The notes below the pieces were generated by a model. That model did no database searches and had not been told where the DNA came from. It was given only the letters and a program-made list of their open reading frames with translations. This document shows positions 53,098 to 62,658 of a stretch of DNA of 64,000 nt, in pieces. This stretch comes from Pseudomonas sp. B21-028 (lineage in GTDB: Bacteria; Pseudomonadota; Gammaproteobacteria; Pseudomonadales; Pseudomonadaceae): positions 4,774,001-4,838,000 of the forward strand of contig NZ_CP087184.1 of NCBI RefSeq assembly GCF_024749045.1, in the 5' to 3' direction. Numbering within the stretch: the first letter of the stretch is position 1; every line of letters starts with the position of its first letter. The position numbers were made by a program, and so were the translations under genes.

Positions 53098-56000
53098 CTA
53101 TTTAATTGGATACAGGGTAAATGGAATTTCAGTATCTCGATCAAACTTCATTTCTATTCGATCCATTTTAACCAATTTTGGATCACTTGGATTTTTAGCA
53201 TTTGGAATATAACCTTCCCCCGCGCCAGGAAAGTCCAACCGCAGGTATTTGCTTCCGCTTTTATCCGTCATTAGCTCGTGACCATCATTCTTTTTTCTAA
53301 TTGCTAATTTATAGGCTTTCAGCTGTAACTCCCAACTGTAGAACCTTGAACTTGGATTCCCTTTCCTATGCCAAGGGGTCTTGCCGGTAATGGGATCTGT
53401 ACCGTCAATTGATCGTTGCTTCCATACCTGATCTGAAACTGCGGGGCTATGCTTACCAACCATATGCATGCCTTGTTCTTTATCTAAACGCCTGACCTCT
53501 TTTTCTGCCAGCTCTGCGGCAGTTGGCTTAGGCAGTGGCGGCTCACCCTCATCCACCTGAGCCTTACCCGCCGGATCCTGCTCCCCAACCGCCGCCTTGC
53601 ACCCGCCCTTCCCCGGACAATCTACCAACCCCAACGGATCCACCCACCCCGTCGGGTTCAGGGTGTACCGATACCCATTGAGCCCACCCGCCAACTTGCT
53701 CGGATCAGGCGTCAGGTAGCGCCCCGTTTCCGGATTGTAGTAGCGGTGTCGGTTGTAGTGCAGGCCGCTTTCCGGGTCGAAGTATTGGCCCTGGAAGCGC
53801 AGCGGTTGTTCCAGTTGTTCGCCGCCGCCGTGTTCTATCCCGTGGGCTTTGCCGTAGCCGTTATAGCGCGCCGACCAGACGATCTGGCCGCCGTAGTTGG
53901 TCAGCTCCTGGGGCGTGCCCAGGTGGTCGAGGTGGTAGTAGAACGGGCAGGCATTGAGGCCTTTGCCGTCGAGCAGTGCCAGCGGCCGGAACGTGCCCGG
54001 TTCGTAGAGGTAGCTGCGGTGGTGCTGGCGGCTGCTTTCGGCGACGAGCTGGTCGCCCTGCCAGAAGAACTCGGTGGTCAGGCCGGCCACGGTCTTGCTG
54101 ATGCGTCGGCCGAAGGCGTCGTAGCGGTAGGACGTTTCTCGGCCGTCCGCCGTGGTGAGGCCGATCAGGCGGTGCTGGCTGTCGTAGCGGTATTCGGTGA
54201 CGAGGGCCCGGGCCTTGCCGCGGCGTTCGCGGATCAGGTTGCCGAAGGCGTCGTAGTCATAGTGGCGGTCGCCCTCCATCAGCAGGCGATTGCCCTTGAG
54301 CTGGGTCGGGCCGGGTCGGTCCTGCATCAGCAGGTTGCCGGCCGGGTCGTGGGCGAAGTGTTCCGTGGGATCGGTGTGGGAATGGTCGATCCGGGTCAGC
54401 CGGTCGAGCGGGTCGTACTGGTACTCGCGCCGTCCTCGACGGCTGTCGGAAAGCGCGGCGAGGTTGCCCTTGGGGCTGTAGGCATAATCGCGCCAGAACA
54501 GGGTCTGCTGGTTCTGCTGCACGGTGTGGGCCTTGAGCCGGCCCTGTTCGTCATGTTCGTACCGGCTGAGCAGCAGGCCCTGTCGGCGCTGGTGTTCGCG
54601 GCCGCCACGCAGCTGGTGTTCGGTGAGGCGGGCGCCGTTGAGGTCGATGGCGGTCAGTGCGCCGCCCGGGGCGTGGTGGTAGTCGAGCTGGCTGTTGTCC
54701 GGCAGGCGCAGGTGGTTGAGCCGCCCGCAGGCGTCGTAGCCATAGCGCAGAGTGCCCCAGCCCTGGTGCTCGGTGATCAGCCGGTCCTGAGCGTCGTACT
54801 CGAAGGCCAGCGGATGGTCGCTGCCGTCATCGACATCGACCAGCCGGCCCAGCCCGTCGTAGCGGTACTGGATCGTCTGGCCGTCGGGCAGGGTCTTGCG
54901 CCGTAGCCGTCCGGCCGCGTCACGCTGGTAGGCGGTGACAAGCTGGCTGCCGTCGGCACCGAACTCGGTTTTCTCCAGCAGGTGCCCATTGAGGTCGTAG
55001 GCATAGGCGGTGCGTTGGCCGTCGAAGCCGACTTGCTGTCGGATCAAGCCGCTGGGGGTGTAGTCCAGCTGATATTTTTCGCCGGACTCGTTCTCGATCT
55101 CGGTCAGCAGCAGCTGCGCCGAGTCGTAGCGGTAGTGCAGCGTGCTGCCGTCGGGATTGATGCGGCGGCTGACCAGGTGCAGGTCGTCGGTGTATTCGTA
55201 GCGGGTGACACGGCCCTGTTCGTCGCGCTCGGCGGTGACCTTGCCGTAGGCGTTGTAGGTCCAGGCGCGGGTGGTGCCGCTGGGCAAGGTGGTCTGCAGC
55301 AGCCGGCCCACGGCGTCCCATTGGTAGTGGGTCACCCCGCCGTGTTCATCCTGGCGGCTCAGCAAGCGCCCCAGGACGTCGTAGGCAAAAACCCACTGGC
55401 TGGCGTCAGGCAGGGTTTCTTCCGTCAGTTGGCCGAGCCGGTTCCAGGTGAAGCGGTGTTCGCTGGCGTCCGGGTAGTGGATCGACAGCAACTGCCCGTG
55501 GGCGTCGTAGGCATAGCGGGTGCGTTGTTGATCCGGGTCGATGGCCTCGATCACCTCGCCGCGGTCGTTGCGCCGGTAGATCCAGACGGCCTTGCCACGG
55601 GCGCGGGCGTGCAGGAAACCGTTGCGGTATTCGTAGGACGTGGGCACGTCTTCGGGGGGAATCAGCGCCACCAGCCGTCCGACTTCGTCGTAGTGGTATT
55701 CGGTGACGGCGCCCAACGGGTCCTGTTCGGCAATCAGCCGGCCCTGTGCGTCGTAGGCCTTGAGGTGTTCGCCGCCGTCGGGCTCGACCTTGCGCACCAG
55801 CCGCGCACGGTCGTCGTGAACATACGTCTCTTCGCTGCCGTCGAGGTGGCGGACCGTGACGCTGCCGTCCTCGCCCCAGCTATAGCGCGTGTCCATCTGC
55901 GCGAACGAGGCCCAGTGCCGCACGCAGCGGGCCGCCTGTCCGGTGCCTTGCCACTCCCAGAAGAAACTCGCCCCGCCGGCCAGTTGCCGCTGGAGGATGA

Positions 56001-57858
56001 CGTGCGCATCGTCGTAGTCGTAGCGCTCGCTTTCGCCGGCCGCGTTGGTCGCTTCGATCAGCCGTGAGCGTGCGTCGTAGCGGTAGGTCGCCAGGGTCTG
56101 TTCGGTGCGCCAGGCTTCGTCCAGGGTCAGCGCCGGGTGGAAGCTCTGGTAGTCGAGGGCGATGAGGTGGCGCTGTTCGTAGCGCAACTGCAGGCAGCGC
56201 CCGGCACCGTTGTCCAGGCGGCAGATGTCGCCATGGATGTTGCGCTGGAGGGTCAGGCGGTTGTCGTAGCGGTCGCTGAGGGCGGTGAGATAACCGTCGC
56301 GAAAGTGTAGGAAAGGTGCGTTTTCGCCGGGTTGGGCGATGATCAGTTCATCCGGCTCGCTGCCCAGGTAGATCGCCGCCCGGGCCAGGCTGTTGTGGAT
56401 CGCCGGGCGCTGGGCGTTGGGCAGTGGAAAGGTCGTGCGGCGGTTTTCCTGGTCGATCCAGATGACCTGCTCACCCTCAAGCAACAAGCGGTGTGCCAGG
56501 GCATGGCTCCAGCCGCGTCCCAGCCCCACGTCCTGCTCCGCCGCGCTGCTGCGGTACAGGCGGGTGAAGATGAACGGCAGTCGGCCATCGAGCGTGCCGT
56601 CGTCCAGGGTCAGCAGTTCTTCGCCGGTGACCATCGACACCGGGCAGCCGTCGGTGCGGGTCAGGGCCGCGCTGTCGGCGCTGTCGCCGTTGGGGTTTTT
56701 CGATTGGGCCGGGGCGTCGTCGTGGGGCTCGTCTTTTTTCAGCGTGGTGTTGCGTTGCGCATCCCAGCGCAGTTGCATCCGACCTTTTTTTACTCCGGCC
56801 GCGATACCCCGCGCCGCCACGGCCTTGTAGCGGTCGACGTAGCCCATGAAACCGTTGACGACGGCAAAGATCGCGCTGACGAAACGCTGTACGGCATTCA
56901 TCAGGCTTGCGCCGTGCCTGGCCAGACGCATCGCCAGATAAGCGATGCCGGCCCCCGCCCCGGCGAAGGTCAGCACCACGCCGATCAGCAGGTCGAGCAG
57001 CAACTGCACCACCACCGTCGAAAGTGCTTCGGTCGTTTCGCCGGCGAGCTCACTGGGTGGCAGCATCTCCAGCCAGAGACTGGCGGTGCGAACCAGCAGG
57101 CACAGCGCCGCTTCGTCACTGGCCAGCAACTGCAGTTTCGCCATCACTTGCGGTGCTGCCTGCGCCAGTTTCGCCAACTGATCGGCGCTGTCGCCCAGGC
57201 GCTCAACGAACTGCCCGGGATCCTTGAGGATGTCCGAGAGCAGATTGAGACTGTCCCACACCCCTTCGATTGCCGCCCAACTGCCGGCGAGCAAGCCGTT
57301 GCCCACCGCGGCTGCCGAGGTCGCCAGGGATTGCTGCTCCCACTGCGGCTTGAACCCCTGCCACTCGCCGCGCAGCCAGTCTGTCAGCTCCGTGGTCAAG
57401 CCATCGTAGGAGGAAAACAGTTTATTGATCTGGGCGGGCGAGACCTCGCCCTGGACATGGACCCGATAGAACTTCCCCGCATCCCCCCTGAAGACTCCCA
57501 GCCCCTGGGCATCCAGGGTGACCGGCGTGATCTCGCCGCTGTCCACCGCCACCACATCCACCACGATGTCGCCCAGCGGAATGTCGTACACCGATTCGAG
57601 CTTGCTCTCGATCGTCATCACCCCGCCTTGGGGGCACTGGACGACAGTGGAGAGAAAGTCGTCGTCGCCGCTGCTGACGGCGGTGGTGCTGTCACCGAAG
57701 CGGATCAGCCGCTCCATGCCCATCAACGAAGGCAGGTCGGCCGCCTGGCTGGCCCGCTCCGCCGCACGGCTGTACCAGCGCCCCAGTTGCTCGCGATAGA
57801 GAGAAAGGGTGTCTTTGAAACTGTCGAGCTCCAACTCGATACGGTGCGCCTGATCCAT
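53098..57858 (-). CDS. RHS-repeat polymorphic toxin
   Basis: A 1586-residue RHS protein. The N-terminal region (1-270) has no PAAR motif; two hydrophobic helices lie at about 275-330 (VQLLLDLLIGVVLTFAGAGAG). GCPVSMVTGEELLTLDD (about 405) starts the RHS cage, with dozens of YD repeats (such as YEYRNGFL, RYDAFGRRI), ending in the core YDPESGLHYNRHRYYNPETGRY and the self-cleavage motif DPLGL at about 1404. The remaining 175 residues are the toxin tip: KHSPAVSDQVWKQRSIDG, SSRFYSWELQLKAYKLA and a final FTLYPIK, suggestive of a BECR-type (barnase/EndoU-like) nuclease. The tip is AT-rich and recently exchanged. Start: ATG 57858. No T6SS gene is near. Confidence 0.92.
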   Translation of the reverse strand: MDQAHRIELELDSFKDTLSLYREQLGRWYSRAAERASQAADLPSLMGMERLIRFGDSTTAVSSGDDDFLSTVVQCPQGGVMTIESKLESVYDIPLGDIVVDVVAVDSGEITPVTLDAQGLGVFRGDAGKFYRVHVQGEVSPAQINKLFSSYDGLTTELTDWLRGEWQGFKPQWEQQSLATSAAAVGNGLLAGSWAAIEGVWDSLNLLSDILKDPGQFVERLGDSADQLAKLAQAAPQVMAKLQLLASDEAALCLLVRTASLWLEMLPPSELAGETTEALSTVVVQLLLDLLIGVVLTFAGAGAGIAYLAMRLARHGASLMNAVQRFVSAIFAVVNGFMGYVDRYKAVAARGIAAGVKKGRMQLRWDAQRNTTLKKDEPHDDAPAQSKNPNGDSADSAALTRTDGCPVSMVTGEELLTLDDGTLDGRLPFIFTRLYRSSAAEQDVGLGRGWSHALAHRLLLEGEQVIWIDQENRRTTFPLPNAQRPAIHNSLARAAIYLGSEPDELIIAQPGENAPFLHFRDGYLTALSDRYDNRLTLQRNIHGDICRLDNGAGRCLQLRYEQRHLIALDYQSFHPALTLDEAWRTEQTLATYRYDARSRLIEATNAAGESERYDYDDAHVILQRQLAGGASFFWEWQGTGQAARCVRHWASFAQMDTRYSWGEDGSVTVRHLDGSEETYVHDDRARLVRKVEPDGGEHLKAYDAQGRLIAEQDPLGAVTEYHYDEVGRLVALIPPEDVPTSYEYRNGFLHARARGKAVWIYRRNDRGEVIEAIDPDQQRTRYAYDAHGQLLSIHYPDASEHRFTWNRLGQLTEETLPDASQWVFAYDVLGRLLSRQDEHGGVTHYQWDAVGRLLQTTLPSGTTRAWTYNAYGKVTAERDEQGRVTRYEYTDDLHLVSRRINPDGSTLHYRYDSAQLLLTEIENESGEKYQLDYTPSGLIRQQVGFDGQRTAYAYDLNGHLLEKTEFGADGSQLVTAYQRDAAGRLRRKTLPDGQTIQYRYDGLGRLVDVDDGSDHPLAFEYDAQDRLITEHQGWGTLRYGYDACGRLNHLRLPDNSQLDYHHAPGGALTAIDLNGARLTEHQLRGGREHQRRQGLLLSRYEHDEQGRLKAHTVQQNQQTLFWRDYAYSPKGNLAALSDSRRGRREYQYDPLDRLTRIDHSHTDPTEHFAHDPAGNLLMQDRPGPTQLKGNRLLMEGDRHYDYDAFGNLIRERRGKARALVTEYRYDSQHRLIGLTTADGRETSYRYDAFGRRISKTVAGLTTEFFWQGDQLVAESSRQHHRSYLYEPGTFRPLALLDGKGLNACPFYYHLDHLGTPQELTNYGGQIVWSARYNGYGKAHGIEHGGGEQLEQPLRFQGQYFDPESGLHYNRHRYYNPETGRYLTPDPSKLAGGLNGYRYTLNPTGWVDPLGLVDCPGKGGCKAAVGEQDPAGKAQVDEGEPPLPKPTAAELAEKEVRRLDKEQGMHMVGKHSPAVSDQVWKQRSIDGTDPITGKTPWHRKGNPSSRFYSWELQLKAYKLAIRKKNDGHELMTDKSGSKYLRLDFPGAGEGYIPNAKNPSDPKLVKMDRIEMKFDRDTEIPFTLYPIK

Positions 57859-58010
57859 CAAGGTACGACACGATCAAGGGCCAGCAGGGAAAACCGGTCG
57901 AACATGGGTAGACGTCTCGCAGCACTCAGGAAGCGCGAGACTTTGCCGGGGATGGCTGGAGAAATAAGTCAGGGAAGGAGGTATTGAATGTAGGGCGATT
58001 CGCTAAATGC

Positions 58011-58042
58011 AAAAACCCATCGCCCCCTTGGAGTCGATGGGT
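58011..58042 (-). terminator. Terminator (minus strand)
   Basis: ACCCATCG and CGATGGGT form a stem, followed on the minus strand by five T. It would end the transcript of the two genes at 58264-58973. The rest of the 57859-58263 gap contains no gene I can support. Confidence 0.7.
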
Positions 58043-58263
58043 CTTCAATCCGCAAAAAAGGTCGTTGTCGGCGATTGCTCAGCGCATGCGTCAGTTGCTG
58101 AAGCGCCCGCGATTTGCCGCCGCATACCCAACTGAGCCCAGGCAAAAATCTTCTTTTTCGACTTGGCCGCCCAATTTTTCTTGAGTTGCCCAGGAAAATC
58201 TTGAGAACGTCCGGTTTTTCCGATTTTTCTTTAACCGGTCCGCGCCGGGATCCGTCAGACCAA

Positions 58264-58635
58264 TCAGGCCTCTGCCGACTCCGGATACTCATACTCAAAC
58301 ACCCGGACCACTTCCGACGCATGCCAGGACGCGGCGGCCACGCCGTCGGAGGGGCCGGAAAAGCGCCCCAGGCGTTCCACGCATTCAAAGAAACCGGTGC
58401 GTGGCAACCGGCTGGCGCCCTGACTGATGACCAGCGAGCTGCGCAACGGCTGCTCGGCCCGGGCGTCCAGCGCCGCCAGATGTTCAAGGGCGGCGGTCAG
58501 GGTCTGCATGGCCGGGCTGGGCAGCTGCAAGCGCTCCAGCAAGGCACGATACGTCAACAAATGGCGCTGGCGGCGCGCCTGGTCCAATTCACCCAACAAC
58601 CCATCCCAATGCTGCCGACTGATGCGTACACTCAC
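58264..58635 (-). CDS. Conserved protein paired with an HTH regulator
   Basis: A 123-residue soluble protein, mostly helical in its first 75 residues (SVRISRQHWDGLLGELDQARRQRHLLTYRALLERL), with a C-terminal beta region (VVRVFEYEYPE). No family is recognised. I use the GTG at 58635, eight bases after GGAGG; another GTG at 58650 is in frame. It overlaps the upstream HTH gene by four bases, so the two are coupled, as in toxin-antitoxin and regulator-effector pairs. Confidence 0.65.
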   Translation of the reverse strand: MSVRISRQHWDGLLGELDQARRQRHLLTYRALLERLQLPSPAMQTLTAALEHLAALDARAEQPLRSSLVISQGASRLPRTGFFECVERLGRFSGPSDGVAAASWHASEVVRVFEYEYPESAEA

Positions 58636-58973
58636 GATCCTTCCCTCCACCCCGGCACCGTCAATTCCCAGGCCAGACTACGCCGAATCGCAGCATCGGG
58701 CTGACGCTCGCCGCTTTCGATCATGGCCAGATAAGACGGGCTGATACCTACCGTGCGGGCCAGCGCCTCGATGGCGATGCCCTTCCCTTCGCGCAAACTG
58801 CGTAATTGATCCAGGCCAGGAAGAATCTGGTCCGGTGCCGCCGCGTATTGGGCCTTGGCCTCTTGCGGCGGTGCTTGATGGATGCCTGCGGCCCTCAACA
58901 ACGACTGGTACTGCTCCCACGGCAAAACCGCGTACTCGGGCTCTCCGTCGCGTGTGATTATCTGAATATCCAT
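58632..58973 (-). CDS. HTH (XRE-type) protein with antitoxin-like N terminus
   Basis: A 113-residue protein. The N terminus MDIQIITRDGEPEYAVLPWEQYQSLL resembles the Phd/YefM-like opening found in antitoxins; a helix-turn-helix of the Cro/C1 type follows (about 62-90: KGIAIEALARTVGISPSYLAMIESG). It starts at ATG 58973, with GGTAGAG just upstream. Coupled to the unknown gene downstream, it may control its own operon. Confidence 0.78.
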   Translation of the reverse strand: MDIQIITRDGEPEYAVLPWEQYQSLLRAAGIHQAPPQEAKAQYAAAPDQILPGLDQLRSLREGKGIAIEALARTVGISPSYLAMIESGERQPDAAIRRSLAWELTVPGWREGS

Positions 58974-59086
58974 CTCTACCCCGTAGGACGATGACACTTA
59001 GCGAGTCAGCCTTTTCCTTAGAAGTGTAATCCTAAATGACGGCCAAGGTCGCGGGGTGATGATCGACCGACGGGAAACCAACAGAA

Positions 59087-59542
59087 TCAGGGCTTTTTCT
59101 GTTCCTGGAGCTGGAGTTGTCGAGGGGTATCGGGGAGTCTTTCGACCCGTGCGAGCTTTTCGGGAGATTGGCTATCACGCCAGGCACGGAAGGCACTGAG
59201 CTCGTCATCGAGGGTTTTCATGATCCACGCCAGCACGGCGATATCATCGATCATGCCAAACATCGGCAGCAGGTCCGGAATCGCATCCAGGGGGCTGAGG
59301 AAATACATGAGCCCCGCCACCACCGACAGCAGCGACTTGGCACTGACCGCCCGGTACTCACCGCGCCAGTAAGCCAGGCACAACGCCTGCAGCAAACGCA
59401 GATCGTCCTTGAGTTTCCCCAGGCGCCCACCCTCCCGGGCGCCTTTGCGGGCGACGGCAAACAACAGCGTCGGCAATCGGCCACGCGCCAGCAGCCGTCC
59501 CGCCAAAGGCAGAAAGCGTGCAAAATTCCACGGTGCCTTCAT
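59087..59542 (-). CDS. YkvA-family (DUF1232) membrane protein
   Basis: A 151-residue protein with the DUF1232 core SLLSVVAGLMYFLSPLDAIPDLLPMFGMIDDIAVLAWIM (about 68-108), which forms one or two membrane-associated helices around a conserved SPxDxxPD motif. The N terminus is basic. AGGAAG precedes ATG. Function is unknown for the family. A pair of inverted DnaA boxes lies 20-44 bases upstream of the start. Confidence 0.85.
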   Translation of the reverse strand: MKAPWNFARFLPLAGRLLARGRLPTLLFAVARKGAREGGRLGKLKDDLRLLQALCLAYWRGEYRAVSAKSLLSVVAGLMYFLSPLDAIPDLLPMFGMIDDIAVLAWIMKTLDDELSAFRAWRDSQSPEKLARVERLPDTPRQLQLQEQKKP

Positions 59543-59561
59543 TTTTTCTTCCTACTGAAAT

Positions 59562-59586
59562 GTTATCCACACAAATTGTGGATAAC
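59562..59586. promoter_or_regulatory. Two inverted consensus DnaA boxes
   Basis: GTTATCCACA and TGTGGATAAC are separated by five bases, giving a perfect palindrome. Each arm contains TTATCCACA, the strongest DnaA box. It lies in the leader or promoter of the ykvA-type gene. Confidence 0.7.
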
Positions 59587-59790
59587 CTTGTGAACAGAGC
59601 TATGTTTCCACGCTGAAGCCCGCGTTTCATAAGGGCCGAGCTCAGATCGGGCGTTTTTTACTCACATAAAAAAACCCAATATTTCATTGACTTGACAGGC
59701 TGACTGGGTCTAGCACAGCGCCTGTATTGCCTATGACTGTCGTCTGCGATGTGCGTTCGGTTTTTTCGGATTTTCCGTAGCCCGGATGCA

Positions 59791-59818
59791 ACAACGCCCC
59801 GCATAAGCGAGGCGTTGT
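59791..59818 (-). terminator. Stem-loop after the FKBP gene
   Basis: ACAACGCC pairs with GGCGTTGT, with further inner pairs, 18 bases after the FKBP stop. No T tract follows on the minus strand, so it may be a stabilising stem; a weaker stem with a T tract lies further on, near 59667. The 59587-59790 stretch holds no gene. Confidence 0.45.
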
Positions 59819-59835
59819 CGTTATAGCAGACGCGA

Positions 59836-60549
59836 TTACTTGGCTGCGTCTTCTTTTGCCGGATCCTTGATCGCCAGCAGTTCCAGGTCGAAGACCAGAA
59901 CCGAGTTGGCAGGGATCGCAGGGCTCGGGCTCTGGGCACCGTAGGCCAGGTCGCTCGGGATGTACAGCTTGTACTTCTCGCCGACATGCATCAGTTGCAG
60001 ACCTTCAACCCAGCCCGGGATCACGCCGCTGACCGGCAGGTCGATCGGGCTGCCGCGTTCCACGGAACTGTCGAACACGGTGCCATTGGTCAGCTTGCCG
60101 GTGTAGTGGACAGTCACGACGTCGGTCGGCTTGGGTTGCGCGCCGTCAGCTTTCTTGACCACTTCGTACTGCAAACCGGAGGCGGTAGTGGTCACGCCAG
60201 CCTTCTTGCCGTTTTCCTCGAGGAATTTCTTGCCGGCGGCCGCCGACTCTTCACTCATCTTGGCCATGCGCTCTTCGGCACGCTTTTGCAGTGCGGCAAA
60301 GGCTTCAACCAGTTCTTCGTCTTTCAGCTTCTGTTCTTTCTTGCCGACGGCATCTTCGATGCCTTGGGCGACCGCTTTGGAGTCCAGGTCGTCCATACCT
60401 TCCTGAGCCAGGCTTTTGCCCATGTTCAGGCCGATACCGTAGGAAGCTTTCTGCGCCGGGGTTTTCAGCTCAACGCTGGTCTGCGAGTCGCAACCTGCGA
60501 GTACCAGGCCAACCAGGGCAACCGCCGCCGCCAACCGATGCTGTTTCAT
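59836..60549 (-). CDS. FKBP-type peptidyl-prolyl isomerase lipoprotein
   Basis: A 237-residue Mip/FkpA-like isomerase. The lipobox LAGC (Cys20) anchors it; the N-terminal helical dimerisation domain (about 30-120, KASYGIGLNMGKSLAQEG) is followed by the FKBP domain (about 130-225) with VVTVHYTGKLTNGTVFDSS, the VIPGWVEGLQLM active-site strand and YIPSDLAYG. AAGGAA precedes ATG. It acts on proteins in the periplasm or outer membrane. Confidence 0.93.
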   Translation of the reverse strand: MKQHRLAAAVALVGLVLAGCDSQTSVELKTPAQKASYGIGLNMGKSLAQEGMDDLDSKAVAQGIEDAVGKKEQKLKDEELVEAFAALQKRAEERMAKMSEESAAAGKKFLEENGKKAGVTTTASGLQYEVVKKADGAQPKPTDVVTVHYTGKLTNGTVFDSSVERGSPIDLPVSGVIPGWVEGLQLMHVGEKYKLYIPSDLAYGAQSPSPAIPANSVLVFDLELLAIKDPAKEDAAK

Positions 60550-60818
60550 GCTATTTCCTTGTTCATGCGCCTAAAGGGCAATCGAATAAAGCCGCGAGCT
60601 TATCAGGCCGCCACGACCAATGGCTACCGGCATGTGAGCCGAAAACCGGGGATAAGTTCAGGTGCCACAAATGCTTTTTGATCCTGTGCAGATGAAGCAT
60701 CTGTCATCTATTACATACAGGGACCTATCGCCGCGCCCTGGGGTCGACAAATAATGGCCACTTGCCGGCCGCGCGGCACTGAGGCATAAGGGCGTATCAA
60801 AAAAACAAGGAAGTGACC

Positions 60819-62627
60819 GTGCGCCTCCTCTCTCGCATTTTCCTGCTGCTCCTCGTACTGGTACTGGTCGTCGTGGCCGTGGTGCTTTATTACATTGCCA
60901 ATCCCCGGCTGCCGTTCTACACCCCCGTCGAACAGGTGCACTACCTGGACCAATGGAGCGCCGCCGAGCGCCAGACGTATTACTTCACACCCCAGGGGAC
61001 GCAGGTCAAAGGCCTGCGCTACGAGTGGTTCACGGCTCTCGAACTGCCATTCTCGCAGCAGCGCTTCGCGTCGCCCGAATACCTGGCGCGCTTCGGCTTT
61101 CTGGTCGACCCGGCGCAGAAAGCCTCGCAGAACAATCCCGGCAACCTGCCGGTGGGTTTTGCGCGGCACCAGAACCCGGGCAGCACCGAGCAGTTCCTGG
61201 ACATCACCTGCGCCGCCTGCCACACCGGCGAATTGCGCTTCAAGGGTCAGGCGATACGGATCGATGGCGGCTCGGCGCAACACGTCCTGCCCTCCAGCGT
61301 ACCGACGTTGCGCGGTGGCAGCTTCGGACAAGCACTGGTCGCCAGCCTCGCCTCGACTTACTACAACCCCTGGAAATTCGAACGCTTCGCCCGCCAGGTC
61401 CTGGGCCAGGACTACGACGATGCCCGCCACGACGCGTTGCGCAAGGCATTCAAGGACTCTCTGGATACGTTCCTGCGGGTCGCCTGGAATGACACCCACC
61501 GCGGCCTCTATCCCACCGAAGAAGGACCGGGCCGCACCGACGCGTTTGGTCGCATCGCCAATGCCAGTTTCGGCGATGCCATTTCGGCGACGAATTACCG
61601 GGTCGCCGACGCCCCGGTGGATTACCCGCAGTTGTGGGACATCTGGACCTTTGACTGGGTGCAATGGAACGGCTCGGCCCAACAGCCGATGGCCCGCAAC
61701 GTCGGTGAAGCGCTGGGTGTGGGCGCCACGCTGAATTTCTTCGATGCCCAGGGCAAGCCGTTGCAGGGCGATGCGCGCTACCCCTCCAGCGTACGCGTGC
61801 GCGATCTGCATACGATCGAAGAAACCCTGCAACTGCTCAAACCCCCGGTATGGCCGGAAGCGCTGCTGGGTTCGATCGATAAACCTCTTGCCGCCAAGGG
61901 CCGGGCGCTGTTCGCCGAAAACTGCGCCGGCTGCCATGTGCCTGAAGTCGTCCAGGGCCCTGACAGACCGGTCCAGCAATTGCACATGCTGCCGGTGAAG
62001 GTGATCGGCACCGATCCGGGCACGGCCAATAACATTGCCGACCACCGCTTCGATTTGACCAGCCTGCAATGGGACCCGGCCGAACTGGCCAAACTGGACG
62101 TGCAACTGCACCCTGCCCCCGCGCAACCGCTGGACCTGGGCCAGGTTTCGGTCGCCAAGGGACTGGCCTACGTCACGGCCTTCGTGGAGAACCGCGCTTA
62201 CCGCGACGCCGGCGTCACTCCGGTCGAGCGGCCGGCCATGGATGGTTTCGGCCTGCCCATCGGCGTACGTGAACTGCGCGCCTACAAGGCCCGGCCGCTG
62301 GTCGGCGTCTGGGCCACGCCACCGTTCCTGCATAACGGCTCCGTGCCGACGATCTATCAGTTGCTGTCCCCTCAGGACGAACGAGCGACCACCTTCTATA
62401 AAGGCAGCTTCGAGTACGATCCCCGGCACCTGGGCTACCGCACCGAAGCCTTCACCAACGGATTCCTCTTCGACACCCGGCTCACCGGCAACCACAACAG
62501 CGGGCATGAGTTCCGCGCTGGCGAGCGGGGTAACGGGGTGATCGGTCGCCTGCTGCAACCGCAGGAACGCTGGGCATTGCTGGAGTACCTCAAGGTGCTG
62601 GGCGGGCCACTGGAGTCGCAACTGTGA
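60819..62627 (+). CDS. RoxA-like di-haem cytochrome c / peroxidase-family protein
   Basis: A 602-residue periplasmic protein with an N-terminal membrane anchor (LLSRIFLLLLVLVLVVVAVVLYYI). Two haem-binding motifs, CAACH (about 131) and CAGCH (about 371), and the family segment WATPPFLHNGSVPTIYQLL place it with di-haem cytochrome c peroxidases of the RoxA/RoxB type, some of which are dioxygenases that cleave polyisoprene. I use GTG 60819, eight bases after AAGG; the GTG at 60813 is too close. A catalase-family gene follows after 31 bases. The substrate is unknown. Confidence 0.85.
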   Translation: MRLLSRIFLLLLVLVLVVVAVVLYYIANPRLPFYTPVEQVHYLDQWSAAERQTYYFTPQGTQVKGLRYEWFTALELPFSQQRFASPEYLARFGFLVDPAQKASQNNPGNLPVGFARHQNPGSTEQFLDITCAACHTGELRFKGQAIRIDGGSAQHVLPSSVPTLRGGSFGQALVASLASTYYNPWKFERFARQVLGQDYDDARHDALRKAFKDSLDTFLRVAWNDTHRGLYPTEEGPGRTDAFGRIANASFGDAISATNYRVADAPVDYPQLWDIWTFDWVQWNGSAQQPMARNVGEALGVGATLNFFDAQGKPLQGDARYPSSVRVRDLHTIEETLQLLKPPVWPEALLGSIDKPLAAKGRALFAENCAGCHVPEVVQGPDRPVQQLHMLPVKVIGTDPGTANNIADHRFDLTSLQWDPAELAKLDVQLHPAPAQPLDLGQVSVAKGLAYVTAFVENRAYRDAGVTPVERPAMDGFGLPIGVRELRAYKARPLVGVWATPPFLHNGSVPTIYQLLSPQDERATTFYKGSFEYDPRHLGYRTEAFTNGFLFDTRLTGNHNSGHEFRAGERGNGVIGRLLQPQERWALLEYLKVLGGPLESQL

Positions 62628-62658
62628 TGATGAATCTCTCAGGCAAAAGGACTGACCC

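Noticed and set aside
57969..58487. A minus-strand frame with a basic Lys/Arg-rich end between the RHS gene and the HTH pair
   Set aside because: It overlaps most of the 58264 gene in another frame, contains the terminator at 58011 and has no ribosome site.
60690..60715. CTGT...ACAG spaced pair resembling a LexA box
   Set aside because: The spacing is 12 bases rather than the 8 of the LexA consensus.
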